Below are positions 45,244-51,086 of a DNA stretch of 51,086 nucleotides, piece by piece. The stretch lies in assembly GCA_030527885.1 (NCBI GenBank), contig JAUMZY010000012.1, positions 1 to 51,086 of the forward strand, read 5' to 3'. The position numbers and the translations under genes were made by a program. How positions within the stretch are numbered: the first letter of the stretch is position 1; the number at the start of each line of letters is the position of its first letter. The notes beneath the pieces were generated by a model. That model made no database searches. It worked only from the letters and a program-made list of their open reading frames with translations, and was not told where the DNA came from. Origin of the DNA: Corynebacterium sp. Lineage in GTDB: Bacteria; Actinomycetota; Actinomycetes; Mycobacteriales; Mycobacteriaceae.

Positions 45244-47310
45244 TTACGCCAATCGTTGGGTTACGGCAGCGTCGTTGGGTTGCTCATTGGTGCGCGACCG
45301 CACCCATTCGTCGATAAGCGCAATGGCCTGTTCCACGGGCACGCCGTTGACTTGCGAGCCGTCGAGGAAGCGGAAGCTCACCGCGTCGGCTTCAACATCG
45401 CGGGCACCGGCGAGCAGCATGAATGGTACCTTTGCCTGCGTGTAGTTGCGGATTTTCTTTTGCATGCGGTCGTCTGAGGTGTCGACGGTGGCCCGAATGC
45501 CCTTGTCCCGCAGCCGCGCCGTGATGGCTTCCAGGTGCGGCACGAACGTGTCCGCCACGGGGATGCCGATGACTTGGTGCGGCGCCAACCAGGCGGGGAA
45601 AGCACCCGCGTAGTGCTCCAGCAACACCCCGAAGAAACGTTCGATGGAGCCGAAGAGTGCCCGGTGAATCATAATCGGGCGTTTCTTCGAACCGTCGGAG
45701 GCGGTGTATTCCAGTTGGAAGCGTTCCGGCAAGTTGAAGTCAAGCTGCACGGTGGACATTTGCCAGGTGCGGCCGATGGCATCGCGGGCCTGCACGGAAA
45801 TTTTCGGCCCATAGAAGGCCGCGCCGCCCGGGTCGGGAACCAGATCCAGGCCGGAATTATCGGCCACTCGCTGCAGAATCGTGGTGGATTTCTCCCAGAT
45901 CTCATCGGAACCCACGAATTTATTGGGGTCCTTCGTGGAAAGCTCCAGGTAGAAATCATCCAGCCCATAATCCCGCAGGAGGGAAATGATGAAGTCCAAC
46001 ACCGAGGTGAGTTCGGCTTCGAGTTGATCCTCGGTGCAGTAAATGTGGGCGTCATCCTGGGTGAAGCCGCGGGCGCGGGTGAGGCCGTGAATCACACCGG
46101 ATTTTTCGTAACGGTACACGGTACCAAATTCGAACAACCGGAGTGGTAGCTCGCGGTAAGAACGGCCCCGGGATGCGAAGATGAGGTTGTGCATGGGGCA
46201 GTTCATGGGCTTGGCGTAGTAGTCCACGGCTTGTTTGGTCACGTTGCCGTCGTCGTCTACTTCCCCATCCAGTTGCATGGGTGGGAACATGCCATCGGCG
46301 TAGAAGTCGAGGTGGCCGGATTTTTCAAACAATTCCCCCTTGGTCAAGTGTGGCGTGTTGACAAAGGAGTAGCCGGCGGCCAGGTGGCGGCGCCGGGAGT
46401 GCTCTTCCATCTCCAGGCGCACGATGCCGCCGTTGGGGTGGAACACGGGGAAGCCAGAGCCTATTTCATCCGGGAAGGAGAAGAGGTCCAGTTCTTGGCC
46501 TAGACGCCGGTGGTCGCGTTTTTCTGCTTCGGCTAGTTTGTGCTGGTATTCGGCAAGGGCGTCTTTGGATTCCCAGGCGGTGCCGTAGATGCGTTGCAGC
46601 CCGGCGTTGGCTTGGTCGCCGCGCCAGTAGGCGGCAGAGGACCGGGTGAGGGCGAACGCGGGAATGTACTTGGTGGTGGGCACGTGCGGGCCGCGGCACA
46701 GGTCGTACCATTCGACGTCGCCGGTGCGGGGGTTAAGGTTGTAGTAGCCGGTGAGCTCCCCTGCCCCCACTTCGGTGGCCTCGTCGGAATCAGGGTCGAC
46801 GGAGCCCTTATCAACGATGAGTTCCAATTTATAGGGTTCATCTTTGAGTGCTTCGGAGGCTTCCGCTTGGCTGGCGTAGACGCGGCGTTCGAATTTTTGC
46901 CCCTGCTTGATGATTTTCTTCATGCGCTTTTCAATGCGCTGCAAATCTTCCGGGGTGAAGGGTTCTGCGACGTCGAAGTCGTAGTAAAAGCCGTTGTCGA
47001 TGGCTGGACCGATGCCCAATTTTGTGCCGGGGAATTCTTGCTGCACTGCCTGCGCCAGCACGTGGGTGCAGGAGTGGCGGATGACGGCGCGTCCTTCTTC
47101 AGTGTTGGCGGGGATGGGGGTAAATTCCGCATCACTGGTAGGAACAAATGATAAATCTTTGAGGTTGCCTTCGGTGTCTTTGACCACCACGATGGCTTCC
47201 GGGCCGTTGTTGGGCAATCCCAATTCCCGCATTGCCGCGCCGACGGGGGTGCCGGCGGGAACCGTGAAGGGTGCGTGTGGGTTGGCCTGGGCATCAGTCA
47301 ACTGTGCCAT
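45244..47310 (-). CDS. thrS: Threonyl-tRNA synthetase
   Basis: 688 residues. An N-terminal TGS domain ([18 protein letters not shown]) is followed by the editing-type domain ([26 protein letters not shown]). The class II core has [12 protein letters not shown] with the zinc Cys, motif 2 [22 protein letters not shown] and motif 3 [17 protein letters not shown]. The anticodon-binding domain ends the protein. AAGGAG lies upstream of the ATG. A GCTTNTCGACG word is at 45309-45319. The leader may be structured (see the next entry). Confidence 0.95.
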   Translation of the reverse strand: MAQLTDAQANPHAPFTVPAGTPVGAAMRELGLPNNGPEAIVVVKDTEGNLKDLSFVPTSDAEFTPIPANTEEGRAVIRHSCTHVLAQAVQQEFPGTKLGIGPAIDNGFYYDFDVAEPFTPEDLQRIEKRMKKIIKQGQKFERRVYASQAEASEALKDEPYKLELIVDKGSVDPDSDEATEVGAGELTGYYNLNPRTGDVEWYDLCRGPHVPTTKYIPAFALTRSSAAYWRGDQANAGLQRIYGTAWESKDALAEYQHKLAEAEKRDHRRLGQELDLFSFPDEIGSGFPVFHPNGGIVRLEMEEHSRRRHLAAGYSFVNTPHLTKGELFEKSGHLDFYADGMFPPMQLDGEVDDDGNVTKQAVDYYAKPMNCPMHNLIFASRGRSYRELPLRLFEFGTVYRYEKSGVIHGLTRARGFTQDDAHIYCTEDQLEAELTSVLDFIISLLRDYGLDDFYLELSTKDPNKFVGSDEIWEKSTTILQRVADNSGLDLVPDPGGAAFYGPKISVQARDAIGRTWQMSTVQLDFNLPERFQLEYTASDGSKKRPIMIHRALFGSIERFFGVLLEHYAGAFPAWLAPHQVIGIPVADTFVPHLEAITARLRDKGIRATVDTSDDRMQKKIRNYTQAKVPFMLLAGARDVEADAVSFRFLDGSQVNGVPVEQAIALIDEWVRSRTNEQPNDAAVTQRLA

Positions 47311-47373
47311 GAGAATGTGCGCTCCTTACTGCGCTCGGGTGATTACGTCATACCTGGACGCAAACACAAAACT

Positions 47374-47498
47374 AAAAATTCCCCTCGCATGTACGCTGAG
47401 GGAACACATCGCCTGAAACAGTAAAGCTCATACAAATAATCGCCACAGCATGCTGCATGTTTTGCGACGATTGTGGTACCAGCCCCAGCAGTTTCAGG
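47374..47498 (-). promoter_or_regulatory. Structured thrS leader with attenuator-like hairpin
   Basis: On the minus strand, CCTGAAAC/GTTTCAGG (47412-47419 and 47491-47498) can close a 70-nt region containing AATCG/CGATT and the palindrome CAGCATGCTG. It is followed by a hairpin TTCCCTC/GAGGGGAA and a run of five T (47374-47404), about 65 nt before the thrS ATG. This layout could be a transcription attenuator. It contains TGGTACC, as T-boxes do, but the upstream space is too short for a full T-box. Confidence 0.35.
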
Positions 47499-47520
47499 GG
47501 TTTATTGTACCCCAAAGCAC

Positions 47521-48825
47521 CTAAGATTCCAGAAGCGTAGCGCCCCAGTATTGATCCCGCCCACTACCATTTTCATCCGTTCCGGGCGGCACCACAAACA
47601 CGGCAGAACCAATGTGCGTGATCCATGTGTTCATGCGGTCATTATCATTGAGCCGCTGCTGCACCGGCACGAATTGGGTGACAGGGTTTTGCTGGAAGCA
47701 GACAAATACCAAACCCACGTTGGTGGTGTGGTCGGATCCCGGAATGTGGGATTCTAAGTAATTGTAGGCGCGGCGGCGCATTTTTTCTTTGGAGTCGTCC
47801 GCTGGTGGTGCAGCCAGAGCGATGTGGCTGCGGGGGTCGATCACCGGCAGGCCAAATTCATCCTTGGCTTTAAAATCCGCCTTATCAAATTCATGTGTGC
47901 CCGTAAGGGGCGCCCCGGATTCCAAAAAGCGGCCCATGGCTACTTCCCGGGAGGTTCGGTCTAATTCTTCCCACGTATCGAGGTTCATGGAGATCCGCCG
48001 CACGATCATGGAGGTGCCGCCGTGCACCCACTCGGGGTCGCCGGACTCCTTGCCGATCCACACGTAACTGTCGTAGTCAGCATCAGATTCGGGATTGACC
48101 GTGCCGTCTTTTTGGCCGAAGAGATTACGGGGGGTGGTGCCGGGTTTCGTGGCGCCACGGGCGTTTAAGAAACCTTGCTGCATCCAGCGGGTTTCGACGA
48201 TTTGGGCGCCGGCCCGGGTCATGTGCCGGGTGGCGAACGCCAACGTCAACGGATCATCGCAGCAGATTTGTAGCACGATGTCGGCTTCGCCCCAGGCGTC
48301 TTCCAATTTGTCTTTGGAGAAAACCGGAATGGGTTTCAACCATTCGGGGCGCTTGTCGGGTTCCCCGATGATGTCAAAGAATCGGGCGCCAAAGCCGCAG
48401 GTGAAAGTAAGATTCGCGGGGATTGTGGTGAGTTCTGGCTCCAGGCTGCCCAGGGGGTTTTCGCCTTTGGTCAGGCGGCGGGCGTCTTCGGTCCAGACGG
48501 TCATCAGCCGGCGGGCATCATTTTTATTGGTGCCGGCGCGCATGGTGAAGGCGATGACGTTGATGTGTGCCTGGCCGGGGGTTTCGATGCCGGCTTGGTG
48601 CAGGCCATCGAAGGGCACCATGTCGGTTGCGAGGAAGGCGCTGGTTTCGGGGTCAGCTTCGGGGTTTTCTGTGGCATGGCCGCAGGCCACTAGGCCGGAG
48701 GCAGAGGCTGCGGCAGCGGCCCCGAGGATGAAGCCCCGTCGAGACACCGTGCTGTGGGTCGGATTGCTCGTTTCTGAATCAACACTTTTATCACCATGGG
48801 GGGTGGGTGACGTGTGAGTGTTCAT
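47521..48825 (-). CDS. Dyp-type haem peroxidase, Tat-exported lipoprotein (EfeB-like)
   Basis: About 434 residues from the ATG at 48825. The N-terminus has a Tat motif SRRGFI (RR at 29-30), an Ala-rich core and a lipobox LVAC (Cys48), so it is probably folded before export and lipid-anchored. The Dyp signature GxxDG is in LFGQKDGTVNP, and the haem-side region WVHGGTSMIVRRISMN is typical. Such enzymes oxidise dyes or aromatics, or take iron from haem. No EfeU or EfeO gene is adjacent; instead the partners are copper proteins. An equivalent trio occurs in C. glutamicum near thrS. Confidence 0.88.
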   Translation of the reverse strand: MNTHTSPTPHGDKSVDSETSNPTHSTVSRRGFILGAAAAASASGLVACGHATENPEADPETSAFLATDMVPFDGLHQAGIETPGQAHINVIAFTMRAGTNKNDARRLMTVWTEDARRLTKGENPLGSLEPELTTIPANLTFTCGFGARFFDIIGEPDKRPEWLKPIPVFSKDKLEDAWGEADIVLQICCDDPLTLAFATRHMTRAGAQIVETRWMQQGFLNARGATKPGTTPRNLFGQKDGTVNPESDADYDSYVWIGKESGDPEWVHGGTSMIVRRISMNLDTWEELDRTSREVAMGRFLESGAPLTGTHEFDKADFKAKDEFGLPVIDPRSHIALAAPPADDSKEKMRRRAYNYLESHIPGSDHTTNVGLVFVCFQQNPVTQFVPVQQRLNDNDRMNTWITHIGSAVFVVPPGTDENGSGRDQYWGATLLES

Positions 48826-48919
48826 GAAAATACCAAGCGCCTTTCGCAAGATATACAACACACAACCATAGAATGTTTGTGCGAAATGAATGTGACTATT
48901 AAGTATGTACCGCAGGCAG

Positions 48920-48959
48920 CATCCAGGCGGTAACCATGGTGCATGATTACCGCTGGATG
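48920..48959. repeat. Long hairpin between PCuAC and Dyp genes
   Basis: CATCCAG plus CGGTAA pair with TTACCG plus CTGGATG, 13 bp with one bulged G and a 13-nt loop. No T-run on the minus strand, so it may be a partial terminator or mRNA-stabilising element that sets lower Dyp expression. Confidence 0.5.
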
Positions 48960-49030
48960 TTGTTTATGTGGTGGTAATGGTCACTTCACGTGAGCGAAAA
49001 TGAAATTCGCACGAGCCACAAACGTGGCTG

Positions 49031-49861
49031 CTAGCCGCGGATGCCCACGGACTTGTCGCCGCCGTTACCAGCGCCGTCGCCCTCACCGTTCTTGTGGGCG
49101 CCGTGGTCGTGGTGCTTACCACCGTGCTTGCCAGCGTTGTCGCCACCATTACCGCCGTTGCCGTTACCGGAACCACCATTAGCCCCGGCGCCTGCACCAG
49201 CTCCTGCGCCGTTGGAATCGCCGCTGTCGCTGTGGTTGTGCTCGGTGTTGCCAGCAGCGCCGTGAGCGTTGCCTTCACCACCGGCACCGCCGTAGTTTTC
49301 TGCGCCGGCAGCTACTTCACGGCCGGCGATTTCCCCGAGGTCGATGCTGGTGCCGTCGGAAAGCTCAGCCTTAACGCTGAACTTTTCGCCTGCCTTGATG
49401 GGAGTCTTCAAGCCCATCAGCATGAAGTGCTCATGACCGGGCTCCAGCTTCAGGGTGCCGTTGGCAGGAATGACGAAGCCGCCTTCCTTCTGCCGCATTT
49501 GGCCGTCCACAACCTCATGCAGTTCGAAGCTGCCGGCATCAGCGTTGGAGGAGAACCCGGTGATGGTGATTTCTTTATCAGTGGTGTTCTTCAGGGTGCC
49601 GAAGATTGCGGTCATGTCTGCCCCGTCTGGTACCGCACGAATATAAGCGTCAGAGAAAGTGACAGGGGTGTTTGTGTTGCTGGATTTGCTTTCGCTGCTC
49701 ATGGCCATTGCACTGGCGGAAGCGGAAGCAGAAGATTTTGCTGATTTACTCGTGGTTGAACGGGTTGCTGACTGTTCAGAGTTAGCGCAGCCGCCAAGGA
49801 TCAAGGCGGAAACTGCCACTGCGCATAGACCGATTCCAGTGCGGCGACGAAGGTTCATCAT
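49031..49861 (-). CDS. PCuAC copper chaperone lipoprotein with Gly/His-rich tail
   Basis: About 276 residues. A lipobox ILGGC places Cys at 25, then a Ser/Ala linker. The PCuAC domain shows the copper ligands in LHEVVDGQMRQKEGG and GHEHFMLMGLK (H-x..-M...H-x-M pattern). From about residue 205 a tail of some 75 residues is very rich in Gly, Asn and His (EHNHSDSGD, GKHGGKHHDHGAHK), unusual for the family and likely metal-binding. It would deliver Cu(I) to cytochrome oxidase outside the membrane. It follows copC closely; the start may be the GTG at 49876 overlapping copC or the ATGs at 49861/49858. Confidence 0.88.
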   Translation of the reverse strand: MMNLRRRTGIGLCAVAVSALILGGCANSEQSATRSTTSKSAKSSASASASAMAMSSESKSSNTNTPVTFSDAYIRAVPDGADMTAIFGTLKNTTDKEITITGFSSNADAGSFELHEVVDGQMRQKEGGFVIPANGTLKLEPGHEHFMLMGLKTPIKAGEKFSVKAELSDGTSIDLGEIAGREVAAGAENYGGAGGEGNAHGAAGNTEHNHSDSGDSNGAGAGAGAGANGGSGNGNGGNGGDNAGKHGGKHHDHGAHKNGEGDGAGNGGDKSVGIRG

Positions 49862-49868
49862 AATTGGG

Positions 49869-50462
49869 TTAATCACTTTCTTGAGGGTTTTTATTCATAC
49901 GATTACGAGCAACGATCATGATAAGCATGGCAAGCACCAAAACAATGCCGGCACCAGCAGCTACTTTGCCCCATGGGCCAGCCATGAGTTCGGCTGCTGG
50001 ATCAGTTGGGGCTTCAGTGGAGCTGGCGGCTGCTGATTCGGTTGAACCAGCAGATTGTGCTTCCGCTCCGGCTCCGCCGATGGTGAAGCTAGTTTTGCCG
50101 CGGGTGGAGTGCCCATCCGAGGATGTGATTTGAAAACCTACGGTATATTCATCTGGCACCAACCTGATATCACTGGGGATATCAATTTTGACATTTCGCC
50201 CATCAACAGTGGGTTCACCACTAAAAAGCACATCACCTTTGCTATTGCTGATAGCTAAGGTATTAAACCCTTCTTTGGGTTCGCCGGAAAATTCCAACGT
50301 GATACTTGTTGGGGCTTGTGTGAGTACTTCCCCATCGGCTGGGGAGCCACCAACAACTGCATCGTGAGCAGATGCAATCGTTGCGGTGACAGCGACGTAA
50401 CATCCTAGCAAAATTGCTGCTAATCGACGTATGATGTTCGCCGTCGAAGCGCTTACAACCAT
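49869..50462 (-). CDS. copC: CopC-domain copper-binding protein with C-terminal membrane anchor
   Basis: About 197 residues from the ATG at 50462. A signal peptide ends at IASA so that mature protein begins with His (HDAVVGGSPADGEVL), as the CopC histidine brace requires. The second site is DGHSTRG (D-x-H). An Ala/Ser/Thr linker and a C-terminal helix (VAAGAGIVLVLAMLIMIVA) then a basic end anchor it. It binds Cu(II) outside the membrane. It overlaps or abuts the PCuAC gene, forming an operon. A perfect -10 box and a GlxR-like site lie upstream. Confidence 0.88.
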   Translation of the reverse strand: MVVSASTANIIRRLAAILLGCYVAVTATIASAHDAVVGGSPADGEVLTQAPTSITLEFSGEPKEGFNTLAISNSKGDVLFSGEPTVDGRNVKIDIPSDIRLVPDEYTVGFQITSSDGHSTRGKTSFTIGGAGAEAQSAGSTESAAASSTEAPTDPAAELMAGPWGKVAAGAGIVLVLAMLIMIVARNRMNKNPQESD

Positions 50463-50631
50463 CCCGGTGACGTGTCCTTTCCACTGCTCAAAACGAAGTG
50501 CGATATTCAAGCGACTTCGCGCATTTAAGCTTAACGTGATTCCTCGGATTATTAGTCGTTACCCGGGTGAAAAAAGTTCCCCATTATGGAAAAAATGTAC
50601 CAAAAATCAGTATCAATGCAGGTAAAACCTA

Positions 50632-50660
50632 ATTATAACAATTACACCACAAAGTGTTTG
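50632..50660 (-). promoter_or_regulatory. Candidate promoter of the copC operon
   Basis: On the minus strand, a perfect TATAAT (50632-50637) with CAAACA (50655-50660) 17 bp upstream. The leader would be about 165 nt. Confidence 0.45.
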
Positions 50661-50672
50661 ATGCTTATCACA
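50657..50672 (-). promoter_or_regulatory. GlxR (CRP-type) site overlapping the copC -35 region
   Basis: TGTGATAAGCATCAAA on the minus strand matches TGTGA-N6-TCACA with one mismatch in the half-sites. It overlaps the candidate -35. GlxR in corynebacteria controls respiratory genes, which would suit a copper-delivery operon. Inferred only. Confidence 0.4.
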
Positions 50673-50724
50673 ATTTCCCACCAGTCACATGTTTTATGCT
50701 ACTAACCTATTTTTAGTGCGAAAA

Positions 50725-50754
50725 AGATGCCAGCCGACAAGGCAACTGGCATCT
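50725..50754 (-). terminator. Terminator of the tRNA cluster
   Basis: 9-bp arms AGATGCCAG/CTGGCATCT followed by TTTTT on the minus strand, about 20 bp past the last tRNA. Confidence 0.85.
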
Positions 50755-50773
50755 AAAAACAGGCAATAAAAAG

Positions 50774-50846
50774 AGCGGATGACGAGACTCGAACTCGCGA
50801 CCCTCACCTTGGCAAGGTGATGCGCTACCAACTGCGCTACATCCGC
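50774..50846 (-). tRNA. tRNA-Gly (GCC)
   Basis: 73 nt. Acceptor arms GCGGATG/CATCCGC, discriminator U, anticodon loop CTTGCCAAG with GCC, T-arm GTTCGAGTC. CCA is not encoded. The 3' 47 nt are identical to the truncated copy at the window end. Confidence 0.95.
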
Positions 50847-50850
50847 AAAG

Positions 50851-50922
50851 TGCGCGATACTGGGATTGAACCAGTGACCTCTTCCGTGTCAGGGAAGCGC
50901 TCTCCCGCTGAGCTAAACGCGC
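50851..50922 (-). tRNA. tRNA-Val (GAC)
   Basis: 72 nt. Anticodon loop CTGACAC with GAC, T-arm GGTTCAATCC, D-arm AGCTCAGCGGGAGAG. The acceptor stem GCGCGTT/ATCGCGC has a U-U mismatch at position 6-67. Only four bases separate it from the Gly gene, so they are co-transcribed. CCA is not encoded. Confidence 0.93.
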
Positions 50923-50931
50923 ATAACAGCG

Positions 50932-51002
50932 AGGTGGAAACGGGAATCGAACCCGTGTGCACGGTTTTGCAGACCGTTGCCTCACCACTCGGCCATTCCA
51001 CC
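50932..51002 (-). tRNA. tRNA-Cys (GCA)
   Basis: 71 nt. Acceptor GGTGGAA/TTCCACC, discriminator U as expected for Cys, anticodon loop CTGCAAA with GCA. Same orientation as the neighbouring tRNAs. Confidence 0.95.
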
Positions 51003-51039
51003 GTGGCGTTGCCGCCTCAGGTGCCCTTCAGGCTACCAG

Positions 51040-51086
51040 AGCGGATGACGAGACTCGAACTCGCGACCCTCACCTTGGCAAGGTGA
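51040..51086 (-). tRNA. tRNA-Gly (GCC), second copy, truncated by window end
   Basis: The last 47 nt of a tRNA identical to the Gly gene at 50774-50846, including the GCC anticodon; the 5' part lies outside the window. Confidence 0.9.

Noticed and set aside
47440-47490. T-box riboswitch upstream of thrS (TGGTACC)
   Set aside because: Only about 40 nt of non-coding sequence precede the word, with no room for stem I and a Thr specifier; kept only as a structured leader.

Overview
The window reads as a chromosomal segment of a Corynebacterium-type actinobacterium. The gene order mltG-ruvX-alaS-rarA-aspS, hisS-MBL hydrolase-ppi-rel-apt-lipoprotein-secF-secD-yajC-ruvB-ruvA-ruvC-yebC-tesB and pimA-acyltransferase-pgsA-HIT-thrS is the one I know from Corynebacterium and, in part, Mycobacterium. 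The phosphatidylinositol mannoside genes, RuvABC, a single bifunctional Rel and Tat/lipoprotein signals agree with this. No phage, transposase, integrase or CRISPR array was found. Most genes lie on the minus strand.

Layout. 1-843: a secreted CHAP-domain protein with a Pro/Thr repeat tail that runs off the left edge. 844-1505: an AT-rich gene-free stretch with operator-like palindromes. 1506-10884 (minus): cell-wall lytic transglycosylase, RuvX, AlaS, RarA, a phosphotransferase-like protein and AspS. 11149-18948: a zinc metallopeptidase (+), a YhgE/Pip membrane protein with a partner resembling an ABC ATPase but lacking its catalytic residues (-), a HEPN-CBS fusion (+), L-serine dehydratase (+), an AAA ATPase and a GNAT acetyltransferase (+). 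18925-21553 (minus): HisS, MBL hydrolase, thiol peroxidase. 21845-24158 (+): membrane cyclophilin and two paralogous small secreted proteins. 24246-35721 (minus): Rel, Apt, substrate-binding lipoprotein, SecF, SecD, YajC, RuvB, RuvA, RuvC. 35809-37934 (+): three tandem paralogous lipoproteins, the middle one a pseudogene. 38033-47310: YebC, TesB, a GT87-like mannosyltransferase (+), a LemA-like protein, PimA, acyltransferase, PgsA, HIT protein, ThrS. 47521-50462 (minus): a copper/haem set (Dyp peroxidase, PCuAC chaperone, CopC). 50774-51086: tRNA genes Gly, Val, Cys and a second, truncated Gly.

Functional themes are translation (four tRNA synthetases, tRNAs), stringent response and purine salvage, Sec export, Holliday-junction processing, PI-mannoside envelope lipid synthesis, and extracytoplasmic copper handling.

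The most unusual signal is not a gene. The asymmetric word GCTTNTCGACG occurs 16 times by my reading, in both orientations. Seven copies lie between genes or at a gene's last codons. About 0.1 would be expected by chance at equal base frequencies. Other points worth attention are the HEPN-CBS fusion, the pseudo-ATPase beside YhgE, the decaying lipoprotein triplet, the small secreted pair, structured leaders before secD and thrS, and within-gene switches in third-codon-position composition. All start-codon choices and functions are from reading alone; no database search was run.
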